From Acanthaster planci (lineage: Eukaryota; Echinodermata; Asteroidea; Valvatida; Acanthasteridae), in contig NW_019091484.1 in the NCBI RefSeq assembly GCF_001949145.1, positions 725,320-789,319 of the forward strand: a stretch of 64,000 nucleotides of DNA. Reading direction: 5' to 3'. How positions within the stretch are numbered: the stretch's first letter is position 1; each line of letters opens with the position of its first letter. Below the pieces are notes generated by a model. The model was not told the DNA's origin, made no database searches, and worked only from the letters and a program-made list of their open reading frames with translations. This document shows, in pieces, positions 37,138 to 49,625 of this stretch. Both the position numbers and the translations under genes were made by a program.

Positions 37138-38338
37138 CTGACAGAAAAACAGGAAATGAAATCTTGTAATGCAAACTTTCTAGAGGGGAGGATCGACTGT
37201 TTGTTGAGCTGAAAAAAAATCGTTAGCTCTGTCAGTTAGATTGGTTCTCGAAATGTTTACCACCAGTTAATACATTAATGATTTAGACTTCCGTCAGACA
37301 GTTTTGACCTTCACTGGCTAGGCCGGCTCTACCCTCTTTTTCCTAACTCTTCACTGTGATTTCATACGATGAACCAACACGTTCCACACAGCTTCAAGTA
37401 TTGGTTTTAGTTGCAACTAAACAAAATGTAGGTGCCATTGATTTTTGCATTTTGTTATTTCTGCATTCTGCGATTAAGGAATCCTTTAAAATCGTTCGTT
37501 CCATCATGTCTGAAAAAATGATTTATTGGCTTGGCTCTGGGGTTACACTCGAGGCAGTGTCGTGACTTCTTCAGCTTGACGCGCGCGTGCATTTGGCAAA
37601 TCACGATACCCTCTTGGCATGTAACTCGCGCAGACCACCTGTTCATGAACGTTGTGTCACCACAGTAATGTTTCTAATTCTGCCGGTCGAATTACACTAT
37701 AAGATACTTTATGGGGAGGGTTTCCTCCATGCACCGTACAATTTTGGTTTGAGTTACCTGTAAGGTATGATCACAATAGAATTTGTATTCAGATGGTCGT
37801 TTATCCAGGTTTCGATGAGGGAGTAAAATGCGATTATTCTGTCAGAAAACCGCCGTCCAAGTTTTTCAAAGAATCCTGCCCCACCCTCAGAAATGTGAAA
37901 GAACCATATCGGAAAAGTTCACGCCTTCGGTTTTCTTAAAACAGAAAAAAATGTTTGTTTTTTTTGGGGGGGGGTTGCCCTGTGTTTTCCCAGTGTACGT
38001 TAAAAGTAGGCAAATAAATACCAATATACATAAGAATAATAGTGTAGGGTCATGAATATTAATTAGCTTCTTCAGACGCTCCGCCTTCCTTTTCTCTCTT
38101 TCGGAAGACATGGGCGCGCGAGCGCCACAGCCACAATTCTGCCCATATTGTTAGATTTTAGCCTTGTCATATGGAAGATGTTCAGCCATATGTTGGCTCA
38201 TCCTTGTTTTCAAGGAGTGCTATGTAAGTTGGTATTCCTTTTATAATCATTTTAAAATTACTTTCATATGAAAATGGGAACTTTCTTTGCCTTACTCATG
38301 ACTCCTGGCAAAAGTCAGTCGTCCACATGTTTCCTATG
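37138..38338. other. Upstream flank of the SRR-like gene
   Basis: This presumably holds the promoter and 5' UTR of the minus-strand SRR-like gene. A pyrimidine-rich stretch before 37138 makes an acceptor site plausible, so a non-coding or short coding exon may lie here. A segment at 37905-37990 (TTTTCTTAAAACAGAAAAA plus a T-run and G-run) recurs at 44310-44360. Confidence 0.4.
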
Positions 38339-38339
38339 T

Positions 38340-38418
38340 TGTACAGTGTAGGTGTACATGTGCTGTACATGTACATGTTTATATACATGTACATGTGATG
38401 TACATGTACATGTACAAG
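38340..38418. repeat. ACATGT-type palindromic microsatellite
   Basis: Repeated TGTACATGTACATGT units with small interruptions. Related tracts occur at 46372-46436, 52440-52482 and about 60310-60385. Confidence 0.85.
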
Positions 38419-39130
38419 CATTGCAGTGACACTATGGGTATAATTCGTAACTTTCCGTGACCTCTGACCGGGTTGCTTGCGGTCTTTGAATGCATCGCGA
38501 ATGTATCCGAATTTACTGCCTATCACAAAGGAGCAAAAACCTGTTTCACTATTATGCGCACCTCTGCAAATTTACTGACATTTAAATGAACCTTATGCGC
38601 TGGTAGTTCTCTGTATTCAATTGACATTTTCGTTACATTACATGAATTCATATTTGGTAATTGTAATGTTACAATTCAGGGAGCACATGTATCTTCCACT
38701 CAGTGATGCGAAGCGAAGACAAGGTGCTGGTTGAGTTCCATGAACCTATATTGTCACCCGTTGAAATAATCCTTTATTACTTACATTTTATTTTGTGATA
38801 ATTATATTGATTTTGATAAAATATGTTTGTAAAAACATTTATGTTCAGAATTTTTCTTTGCTGGGGTTTTTCTTGACGAATTAAAGCAATCGTATCATCA
38901 AAACAAAGCTTGTGCCTGTTGCTGACACCGGTCTTTCTTACCAGGGGGTAGCACCTCACCCAATATACCCCGAACCGACGCACACGCGTCGCTTCACTTC
39001 AATAAAAATGACAAGTTACTAGACACAATTTTAAATTATATTAAACTAAAGTTACAATGGCGATAAGGAAGGTCTAGGGGTAGACATGGGGGAAGGGGAT
39101 AGGCAAGGGAAGGTTTGGGATAAGGGAAAG
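38419..39130. other. No gene recognised
   Basis: No supported gene or RNA. The last 80 bases are G/A-rich and merge into the minisatellite that follows. Confidence 0.45.
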
Positions 39131-39350
39131 GTAGGAAGTGAGGGTGGATGGGTGGGGGAGGAGTTAAGGAAAGGGGAAAGGAAAGGTAGGAAGTGAGGGT
39201 GGATGGGTGGGGGAGGAGTTAAGAAAAGGGGAATGGAAAGGTAGGAAGTGAGGGTGGATGGGTGGGGGAGGAGTTAAGAAAAGGGGAATGGAAAGGTAGG
39301 AAGTGAGGGTGGATGGGTGGGGGAGGAGTTAAGGAAAGGGGCAAGGAATA
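39131..39350 (+). repeat. G-rich 55-bp minisatellite, four copies
   Basis: Units starting GTAGGAAGTGAGGGTGGATG begin at 39131, 39186, 39241 and 39296, an exact 55-bp spacing. The copies are nearly identical, differing mainly at GGAAAGG versus GAAAAGG and at AAAGG versus AATGG. The plus strand is strongly purine-rich with repeated GGG runs. Confidence 0.95.
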
Positions 39351-42300
39351 AGGCAAGGCAGACTGAGGACGGGACAAGATGGGTCGAATGAACTACAAGC
39401 CCCATTTTCTGGTAAAAGATGCATTCAAAATGTGAATGGCCAATTGTACAAAGGAGGATTTAAATCTGCTTGTTTTGATCGAGAGTGGGTTGACACACCA
39501 TCCCAGATAGCGTTTGAATAATAAATGGGTTGAGGGGGTGAGTTGTATTAAACATTATTTCAGTAAACTTGGTCGAGACAAGATTATAAGCTATTTTTTG
39601 GACAGTTAGAAGATCAGCACCAATAAATCCTCCGTGCTTGCTTATTAATAGTTGCAGACGAGCAAAATAGGAGTATTCCAAAGACATCACTCGTCATATA
39701 AACGAATATGTCCGAAAACGTCTCTCCCACGGCAGCGCGCAGTAGCGCCCTCTTGTGATTCATTCATTATAATTGCCCAATCATTCCACGCCGAATCACT
39801 TTGTTCCTGAAATTTTCCCGAAATTCTTTCAGAGCATACTCCTAATTGCCCTGTACCTTATCCATCCAGTTACCAGGTTAATCATAAAAATCCGCTGTGC
39901 GTGGATGACTAAAGTGAGTACATTTTGGTTGATCTAAAAATGATATGAGGGGGGGGGTTCTGGGGTTATAATCGTTGCATTTGGAGTGTAATGCATATTG
40001 CATCATGTTCATGTCACATTATACACGTATATAATCACAGGTGTAGGGGCATTGTCTTCTAATAAGACTTTATTGGGGTTTCTTAGGTAAACTTAGAGTC
40101 ATCTTATTATTGTTTTTTGAGTGTTCCTTGTGTGTTTGGCCCTTATCCAAGTTCATATGAACATATTTTGCTGGGTCAACTATGGATATGATTACGCATA
40201 ATTTATGATGTTTATGTTAATGTTTTTGATATTATTAAGTTTTATGGGTCTGTGCACATATTTATTAGTTCTTTCATGTTAATTCTGTTTGTAGACCACA
40301 GGGTAAATAAACAATCAGCCCATCACCAATTTGGCCACCGACTCCTTTTCAGAATATGACTAAAATTTGGGTGCTCGGCGGACCGTTTAATGTTAATTAC
40401 GTGCAGGCCTATACTCACAGGGAGCAATGTGCATTGTAATAATTGCATTATTATAATTTTTTTTTGTAATTGAGGGAACAGGTATCGGAATTCCCGGTTA
40501 TGCGTGACTGGCAAGGAAGCGTCTGGTAAGAGGAAATTGGAACCTAAACACAACCGCACATGAGAGGGGTTCAAATGATTCATAGTGTAGCAATTAGCAA
40601 GAGACAAGAGCAAGTAACAATCAACACCAATAAATGGCCGTTCTCCTCAAGAATTAATTGGGAAAAATAACACGAGTCAACAGACACTTCCTAGTTATCT
40701 AGGAGTTACAATCGTTCGAGTACAGTTGCACATTTTATGTCAATGGGCTTACCACTTGAAGGTCTTATCATCCTATGATGTCAATTTTCGTCTGTAACTC
40801 TTCCCTTTCTATGTACCAAGTTCCAACCCAATCGGGCATGTACTGCAGGAGATATAGGGTGCTAAAGGATGCGCTTTTGATATCATGTCACTTGTTACTT
40901 GATGACGTCTTCGTCACATTAGGTCAGATTTCGTCTTTCAAAAGCCTGGAAAATATTTCTTAAAGATTCAGACAAACAGAATGTCACTAAACTCAGATTG
41001 GGTTCTTGAATCCTCAGATTTATTTGTGTAAAAAACCCAAAATCTTTGGCATAAAGCTCAATCAGTTTTATAATATATAAAAGAAACCAAAAAGGCTACA
41101 TTTGGTAAACGAGCCTACAAGCTATGATATGAGTGCTCTGTATTTTGCCCTCCCTATTTGAAAAGCTTGGGTAAGTGCTTACTCCACTGATAACTTCCAA
41201 TGATTTAGCCTTCTTTCTGAGTTTTAGACGAGGCATTTTATTCACAGGTAACGTCAGGATTGGGGACACTGCTTTCGTGCTCATGTCAAACAAAACAAGA
41301 TTGAATTCACTTACAGGCTCCAAAGGGCATACATGTATGCGTAGTAATCATTATTTTCAACGGTTACTTGGAAACACATACCACACATACATGTACGTAT
41401 TGAACAAAAAGGCATGCTTATGAAGTCCTGTTCTGTACGTGTATTTGCAATGATATGATGAAAAACGTGACTTACAGTGGTACCCTTAAGTATGGTGTAA
41501 AACTTTCCAAGTAAAATATTTCTTGCAGCTACATAAGTGTTTTTGCGTACATAGTGTAAGCAGTGTGTACCAATGTCCAAATTATGGGCAACTGCACTTT
41601 TGAGTGCAGCTTGTCACACCCTTATGGTGGCATCTTCCAGGTCATCTTTGCTTGGCTGATACCTAATCTAGAGAATACAACCTGCTTCCACAGGGCACTA
41701 ACACATGCATCAGCTGTAAAAAAAATTAACCATGTTGTCAATACATGCAGACTATACCGTAACACGGTAAAGATGAATTATGGGTCATTATTTAGTTGCT
41801 TCAGTTGTTGTAAGGAACATATCGCCGAAAGGTTGCCCATCTCAACAAGTTTATGCGAAGCTTTTCACGAGTCATTCACACAAAGTTTAATGTGAGGGGC
41901 CCTACAACTCAGTATGCTACAATAGGCCCCTACATGTGATTTGTGAATCTGCATAGTTCACTCGATTACCTGATCAGTTGATCTCATTGCATACTCCCAT
42001 AATTCTGTCATCAGTACCTTTCCTCTTCTTGACAGACTATGGTTTGGGAAGACTGATTCCACTGAAGAAGTGCAGATGGAGATTTCATACACGTTCAACT
42101 GGCTAAACGATGTGAATGCGTGATCGTGCGAAATGCCCAACGTGCCCAATATATATTAACCACTTTGAGAATAAATAAATTAAGGTGAAAATTATTTCAC
42201 CTACCAACACGTTCGAGGAAAAACACTGCCATATCAGCATACATAGAAATTTCAATTCAATATCACGCCTTAGTCATTTTTGTTACAAGTGTTCATAGGC

Positions 42301-44530
42301 CTACATATGTATGATGTAGTGAGTCCTACAGCATGAACAGAAGTAAACAGGTGCAAATGTTCGTGGTGCTTACATGTCATCAGTTGAGTTCGTACTACAT
42401 GATCTGTTGATCCATGAGTTGGCGTTCCCATGCACCTACACTAGGCCCTCATCGATAAACGCTGTTTGTAGCTACTCCACGTTGCGTTTTTCCGTCATGT
42501 CCACTCACGAGATTGACACAATGACAACTTATTACACTGCCAAGACACACACGGAGTGTGGGGGTAATGCTCCTTTTTCTGCCAGTAAGATAACTCCTTG
42601 CATGGAGATGGCTTTTTGATGATGATTTTCCTGGACTTTTCCTCTTCATTTTGCCACGGATAACCTCGAACCCAAAATGGCTTTGAAACTGTTTACAGAG
42701 GGGAAAAGATTGTGTGGACATGTTCAAGTCCATGCACACAACGCCATAGTACCCTGCATTTTGTGGACTTCTCATGTGCAGAGGTCCACACTATATATGA
42801 AACGCATGTACACCAGGACACACACTATCTAGAAATATACTGCATCATTATATTCATACAGACGAATTACTCTTCATTACCACCGCAAGTCATAGATAGA
42901 TCCAAAATCTTTTGTCAAGCATTCAAAGTCCCAGTCATATGGATATGGAGGCATACATGACCGGCCCACGCGTGACGGAGAGTCAGTCAGCGTAGTCGAC
43001 CGGGCAAGAATCGTCTCGTTAACTCAAGTCCCCGAACTATGCCTGAATGCTAAAAAAAATATCCGGACCGTATAGTCCTTGCTATGTCATGTTTAAACTT
43101 CGACCACGTACGCTCGGGCTAGCATGAACTACCCGTCGCAGGGCATTCGCGCTTGTGCCCTGGCAACAGCCGACAATACCTGAACGACGTGTGCGGAACG
43201 ATCTTGAGGCCTGAAGTCACTGTGTAGCCTATACAACATTGCCGAAATTAATTATCAGACAGTTATTCTTCTAAATAGCGCTATAATTCCACATACTTGA
43301 ACCTGTATCTTAAATGTAAATCCTTCCAACCTGCACGTATATCTGAAATTGATGAATTGAATTTCACAGCCTGCTAAAACTGGACTTGAATAAGTTCGAG
43401 AATGATAGTACGCATGGAAATTCGTATGCAAATAAAAAATTCGTCAAAACTTTATAAAAATTCAAAGGATGAGGTAATGAGGATGTTAATTCGGAAATGC
43501 AATCGGGAATTGACTGTTGATGTACGCAGTGAATTTCCTAATGATCAAACATTGTCTGAAACGTACAATTGTAAATCTTGATTTTGATGACGTCATCATG
43601 AAGTCACAAGATTTTCAAACAAACTGACATACCTAACTGGGCTATTGGATGTCTAGCAAAAAGAATTTTAAAAACGCTTGTTTTGCTCAGGAAATACGTC
43701 AAAAAGAATGACAAAATGGCAAAAAGATAAAAAAATCATTAAAAAATCGGGTGCTGACGTCATCATGACGGGACCCAAATTTTTACCTATAACACTTTTT
43801 CGTTTGTTTCTTTGCAAAATTTCAACCTGATTAGACAGATGGTTCCAGAGATGCCAGCCCGAAAGTATGGAGAGGCGAATTAGGTCGGCTCCCCAAAGCG
43901 TAACCTGGGGAATTGTACTCTGTGTCGACAGATGACGTGGCAAGATGGTGCGAGAAGTCAGGAACGCGACAGAAAGTCGATTTAAGGAGTCGGCTCGCGT
44001 TCCTAACTGAACAACAAAAAGTACAAGGGGCACTCAACGATGGTACTCGTACCTAGGTCTTCTTCGCTTCTGAAGACACGAGATGGGGGCAGGGGGTTTA
44101 AGTAGCCCTACCGATCACGCTCCCATACAGTTACTGGTGGAAACTTTGTGATTAGCCAAATCGTTAAAACAATGGGGTAATTTCGGGGATAACCAATCAA
44201 AAAGTGGATGGTGGACAACATTCCAAAGGGAGAACGTGGACAGCTAGTGACTGACCAATCTGTTCTTAGCCTTGCGAAACGTGGAAGTACCATTTCAAAA
44301 GTGTTCACACCTTGAGTTTTCTTAAAACAGAAAAAGGTTTTTTTTGGGGGGGATCAGGGCGCTGGACACGTCACTGACGGGGGATCTTTAGCGTCACAAC
44401 ACTGACTCAGCCACAGCCACAATAACCATCCAATCCAACAAGATGTTTCCAAAATCGCGGTATTTTCAAGTATCTGCGTAATTTGAACGCATTAAGAAGT
44501 TTGAAGAGGCATGGATTTATTTAACCAGAA
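39351..44530. other. Intergenic, no gene recognised
   Basis: About 5 kb with no exon I can support on either strand. Open frames stay below about 125 codons and match no family I know. A G-run lies at about 39950. The 44300-44360 segment repeats the sequence at 37905-37990. Confidence 0.45.
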
Positions 44531-45330
44531 TAGCTTTCCCAGCAGGCACACGACGTAATTTCAACGTTAACATTTGATCGAAATCTGGTTGGCAGGTGGT
44601 TTCAACTTCGATATTATGATCCAACGTATCTTAATATCACTTTTGTGACGGAGTTTTGATGTTGTAAAAAGACGTTTATTAAACTTATTAGACTTTTTTT
44701 AGCAACCTCAATTCAATATTTACCCTACGTTGATGATCCAATCTGTATCGACGTAAAGATATCGACGTTTATTCATAGTTGAGTTATTGTTGAAATCGTC
44801 TCGCCATATTAGCAACCCAAATTCAATATTTACCGAACGTTGATGATCTAATCTGTATCGACGTAAAGATATCGCCGTTTATTCATAGTTGAGCTATTGT
44901 TGAAATCGTCTCGCGATATCAACAACCTAAATTTTACGTTTAGCCAATGTAAGGTCGCAAACGTTGTTTCACCATTTATATTTTCACAGTCATCCAATGT
45001 TACTTGATTGTCGAAAGGTTGTCGCAATTTCAACAACCCCAATCCAATGCTTAATCAACATTAAGAGTATGACGTTGATGCAGTGTAAGGAGTTAGGCAC
45101 CCGACATTGAAAAATGTGTTGATAATGTCGCGATATGGAAACCTAATAAAGTGTTTTGACAACGTAAGGTCGCAAACATATGTTGTTTCAACCTCTTTAC
45201 TTCCTCAATAACCCAGTATTGATTTATTTTCGAAATTAGCTAGCAATGATATAACAACCCAAATGCAATGTTTATTCAACATCACGCCAGTGACATTGAT
45301 TCGGTGTACATTGGACGGTCAGTCCGGATT
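44531..45330. repeat. Degenerate tandem repeat block rich in CAACGT/AACGTTGA
   Basis: Two clear copies of a roughly 110-bp unit lie at about 44702-44811 and 44812-44921, sharing AATTCAATATTTACC, AACGTTGATGATC, TCTGTATCGACGTAAAGATA and GTTGAAATCGTCTCGC. More diverged copies continue to about 45330. The same style of short motif fills 51230-51960. Confidence 0.75.
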
Positions 45331-46371
45331 TTATTAACGGTTGCTGCGTTACTGACACATTCAAATCGTCACATCACGAAGTGAGAAGAAACAGTCTCGA
45401 CTCCGGAATGATTTCAGTCTCAGCTCCGGAATGATTTTACCAAAGAGGAATAAGAACATTATTCCTCCATGATTTTACTGACGTCTAAATTGTATCTTTG
45501 CGTTGATGTTCATATCACCAGTGAAAGCTAGAAGGGCTTCAGTGGTGTACAAGGGTGCTAACACATGATGGACACCAAAACGAAGTTATTTTCTAAGACT
45601 TAAATTGTCCACCCATCCGCCATGCGCATGCGTCGCCATATGCCAAACAAATCCACAGTAATTCTTCCTGCTGATGTAGAGTGAATTTTCATTTGTTTCC
45701 ATATTTATTAAACGATCTCCCTTTAGGAATGTTCATTGGATGTGTTTAGCAAAGCCCGATGTTTAATTTGAAAACCCTGACGTTCCTGAAATTTGGGAGA
45801 TTGACAGGCTAGTTCAACATATGTTCAAGTTGCAGAGAATTTGTTTTGTCAAACAAAAGCATGCCACATTTTCACATCAGTGATGCCATATGATATGCAC
45901 CAACACGTGCACTTAGGCCTAGCCTGCCAATAGAGAAGCCCGTAATCTGATACTAGTGTCGGGCGGGCCCCACTTTGTCTCGGAATTTGACTCAAAACAC
46001 ATATACCTTTTTAGGCCTACATGTTTTAGATAATGTGATACCCTGAAATGATATTTAGGATCCCATTTAATATTGCAAACATAGAACATATCCTGACATA
46101 TGCTTTGATAACTCGTTGACACTTCTTAATGCTTGTTAAGGCTAAATATAGAATGACCCTAAATACATGTACATCGGTCCCTTCACTTCAGTCAAGCAGA
46201 TTGCTACCCCCCTGAAGTATGGGGCCCGACATCCACCCCACTACCAGGTCGGACTTCTTAATAGCTCCATGGTCGGACCCCGCAGTTCTAGGGGTAGCAG
46301 ATAGCATGCTTACGTTTGTGCCTCGTGGTCAACTGGCTGCATATTTAATGAGCTCACGTCTGTGTGTTGCT

Positions 46372-46436
46372 ACATGTACATGTACTGTACATGTACATTT
46401 GTACAGTACATGTACATGTACATGTACATTGTACAG
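46372..46436. repeat. ACATGT-type palindromic microsatellite
   Basis: Repeats of TACATGTACATGTAC and TGTACAGTACATGTA, self-complementary over the whole tract. Confidence 0.85.
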
Positions 46437-46714
46437 TGCTGTGTACACCAAGGGACCTGTGCCGTAAGGCTTCGTGGTTTCAGATGACCTTGCTGTGACC
46501 TTGCATTAAGGGCCCTCATGAGCTTGTGCAATGGAAGGTAGTGTGACTATTTCTAACTCTTAACTCTGACCGTTTTGACACAGATCCACAATTAATTCTA
46601 GTTGTTGACTGATTTCAAAGTTCGAAATGCTAAGGCTGTTAACTTTTATGAGTTAACTTGAAATAACCCCTGACGAAATTTCCCAGACAGCAAATATTAG
46701 GTGGCCCACGAGTG

Positions 46715-46880
46715 CCATTATGGGTGGCCCACTGGTGGGTCAGTGGTGCCTTCCTGTAGCTAAGCGGTGTCCACTAGTGGGGTGTGGATGGCTAATCATT
46801 GGTCCCACCAGTGGGTCAGTGGTGGCCCTCTAGTGGGGTGTGGATGACTAATCAGTGGCCGACTGGTGGGTCAGAGGGGT
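46715..46880. repeat. Short tandem repeat, about 2-3 units
   Basis: GTGGGTCAG recurs at 46735, 46811 and 46866. CTAGTGGGGTGTGGATG recurs between these, along with GCTAATCA/ACTAATCA. The units are unequal (76 and 55 bp) because of an internal indel. Confidence 0.7.
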
Positions 46881-47459
46881 TAAGTTTGGTAGCGGAGGCT
46901 TATCAGTACCAGCGGCCCATGGTCGTCGACTAGTATTAGCAACACATTTTGCCAATGGTTCCCGATCCATGAGTGAACTGTGACGGTTCTGTCCTGTAAT
47001 ACAAATTTCCCACTCAGCACAGGGATACTGCTTTGAAATGCAAGGTCACTTCCTGGGTCGCTGTGGTTTCATGCTTGATGTGCACCATATTATGCAGGCC
47101 TATGGTCATGCAGTACATGCGTCTAGAAAATGGAGGATGTGTACCTTGCCTTCACGGGTCAACGATCAATTTCACCCGAGAAGTGCATTCTAGAATTGGC
47201 CACTTTGAAATCGAAAGCGCAGGGGCGGATACAGAAGTGGGGGTAAGGAAGCTTCATATACAAATAACTCCTACGTACAGTATGTACATGAACATGTTTG
47301 TATGTCCTAGCATGGTTCTTTTCATTTGTACTGTTTTTAATTGAGAGCATCATGTTTTTATCGAGAGCATCAATGAACAAACATCAAAATCCCTGAAAAA
47401 ATATTAGGCCCACTTATCTCTGATAACTCTAATTTTTGTGATGAAACATACAATTTTTT

Positions 47460-47665
47460 TTGCCACTGTCGGGCCACAGGTGGCTTAGGCATGATCACTT
47501 CGCACGCAAGTGTGACAGTTGGCCACTATCGGGTGAGCACCCGCCGGTCAGAGGTGATATATCAAGCTCGAGCGTGGCAGTGGGCCACTGTCGGGGCAAC
47601 GGTGGTCACGGGCGCACTTATCGAACTTGACTATAACAGTGGGCCACCGTCGGCTACATGTTGCA
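47460..47665. repeat. About 61-bp tandem repeat, four units
   Basis: GCCACTGTCGGG or a close variant begins at about 47462, 47522, 47583 and 47643. The units share AGTGTGACAGT/AGCGTGGCAGTGG-type segments but are otherwise diverged. Confidence 0.65.
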
Positions 47666-47854
47666 CTCATCGCCGCCCATGATTTGCCCTCAGTGAGTCC
47701 GGGAGCCAAGGGGGGGGGAACAACCTAGCTAGAAAGTTAACCAATTTTTATGTATATGGCAATGGTCCACTTGCATCTCTGTATAAGTAAAGGGATGTCT
47801 GCTTAGCACATTCTGGTGGGTGTGGTTAAAAGGTCCATGAGAAGGGGACCCCAA

Positions 47855-48570
47855 ATTGAGCTAGATCAGCTGGTGAGTTAACCCGATATAACCTGCTGGG
47901 AAATGCTCAGTGTGTTTGCAGGTATCCTGAACGCTATCTACCAGACATTTTGGTAGTGGTGTGTGCCCGCCAGACTTACATAACCAGTACCCTAAAACTG
48001 AGCTAGGTCAGCTGGTGAGTTAACCTCATGGAGCTTTTTGGTAAATGTTCATTGGAGTCTAAGGTATCATGAATGGCCACTACCAGACTTTTTTGTGGTG
48101 GGGCGTGTCCACCAGATATCTCCAAATGCCCCATCCCGTGAATTGAGCTAGATCAGCTGGTGAGTTAACCTCATGAAACCTTTCGGAAAATGTTCACTGG
48201 AGTCTCGAGTGTCATAAATGGCCACTACCAGAATTTTTTGTGGTGGGGCGTGTCCACCAGACATCTCCAAATGCCCCATCCCGTAAATTGAGCTAGATCA
48301 GCTGGTGAGTTAACCTCATGAAACCTTTCGGAAAATGTTCACTGGAGTCTCGGGTGTCATTAATGGCCACTACCAGACATTTTTTGTGGTGGGGCGTGTC
48401 CACCAGACATCTCCAAATGCCCCATCCCGTAAATTGAGCCAGATCAGCTGGTGAGTTAACCTCATGAAACCTTTCGGAAAATGTTCACTGGAGTCTCGGG
48501 TGTCATTAATGGCCACTACCAGACATTTTTTGTGGTGGGGCGAGTCCACCAGACATCTCTAAAGCCTCAT
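47855..48570. repeat. 145-bp satellite, five tandem units
   Basis: GAGCTAGATCAGCTGGTGAG or a one-base variant begins at about 47858, 48000, 48145, 48290 and 48436. Later units are nearly identical and include CTCATGAAACCTTTCGGAAA, GGCCACTACCAGA and GTGGTGGGGCGTGTCCACCA. The first two units are older or more diverged. No long ORF runs through it. Confidence 0.93.
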
Positions 48571-48890
48571 TTGTGACAAATTTTGACCATCAAGATCAAG
48601 ACCATCACACAGATGTTTTTTTTTAAAAGCAGGATCACATTAAATCCAGTCATTTTGTGTGAATTCCATGAGGTGTATCAGGACATTTCCTGACGTGTCT
48701 CGCAAATAAACATATTTCTAGAAAATCTGCCAAGTGGTAGATAAAGATTTCAGCTTTAATATAAATTATGTACATGGACGGAATTCATTTTTGAATCATA
48801 GGTTTGTTTTCAGGCTTGCGCCCAACAATTGCGGGTTTAAAAAGATCAAAGCCTATGAAAGGCAAATGTTGCCTTGGAAAACAGTTTATT

Positions 48891-49508
48891 AAGGGCCGGC
48901 GACCATTTAGACCCAGTTTGAAAAAGGCCCCCTGGTAGCCCACCCTGTGTAATGCATACCCGGTATTCAGGCTACTTCAGGCCGGTATCAGGCCTGTCTG
49001 CACATCGACATTTCAAAGTCCCTGATGAAAGGATTCCCTCACCATGGTTGCCCAGATGACAAGGGGTCTGAGTGGATAAGTGTAAACATTGTACAGAGCT
49101 GAAGGATTAAAAACCACAAGCAGGTTCCTTCTGGGATAGATTATATATACCAGTACTTGCAAACAATAGACCCCAAGGATGGAGATGTTTGAGATCAACA
49201 ACCAGTCCAGCATCCCAGGCCGGTAGCCAGGCCGGTATGAAAGGGGTTTTTGCAACAGGGCGAGTTACCCATATGCAGCAAGGTATGAGACGGAGAGAAC
49301 CCCCCCCCTGCTTTGTGTTGGTCATTGTCTCGCAGGAATCTGGGGAATTCCTTACAGACATCTTGGGGGGATGTGTTAAGTAACAATAGTCTGGAATGTG
49401 TATAGGGATTGGACATGTTGGGGGTACCCCTCGGTTTCATTTCTTGCTGGGTATAAACTTACCGGGGGGGGCCCTTTTCAAACCGGGTCTAAATGGTCGC
49501 CGGCCCTA
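48891..49508. mobile_element. Non-autonomous DNA transposon with about 44-bp terminal inverted repeats
   Basis: The left end (48891-48934) reads AAGGGCCGGCGACCATTTAG then ACCCAGTTTGAAAA. The right end (49464-49508) is its reverse complement with few changes. The roughly 618-bp interior has no transposase and no recognisable gene. The left flank reads TTAA; the right flank does not match it clearly, so the target-site duplication and superfamily stay open. Confidence 0.8.
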
Positions 49509-49548
49509 AGGTAATCCTCAGTACTCTAAACAGTACTGAGGGTTACCT
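49509..49548. other. Near-perfect hairpin, 17-bp arms
   Basis: The arm AGGTAATCCTCAGTACT (49509-49525) pairs with AGTACTGAGGGTTACCT (49532-49548) with one mismatch and a 6-base loop. It begins at the right end of the TIR element. Confidence 0.8.
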
Positions 49549-49563
49549 AAATAAACTATTTTT

Positions 49564-49625
49564 GACACATATCTAGAAAGAAATGAGTCATGTAAATATA
49601 GCTCATTTCTTTCTAGATTTGTGTC
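49564..49625. other. Near-perfect hairpin, 24-bp arms
   Basis: The left arm 49564-49587 (starts GACACATATCTAGAAAG) pairs with 49602-49625 (ends TCTAGATTTGTGTC) with one mismatch and a 14-base loop. It could be a MITE remnant or a small-RNA precursor-like fold. Confidence 0.8.

Noticed and set aside
37887-38111. Possible first exon of the SRR-like gene (MSSEREKRKAERLKKL...)
   Set aside because: The Lys/Glu-rich start looks plausible, but no acceptable donor follows, and the SRR-like exon has its own ATG that gives a length matching the family.
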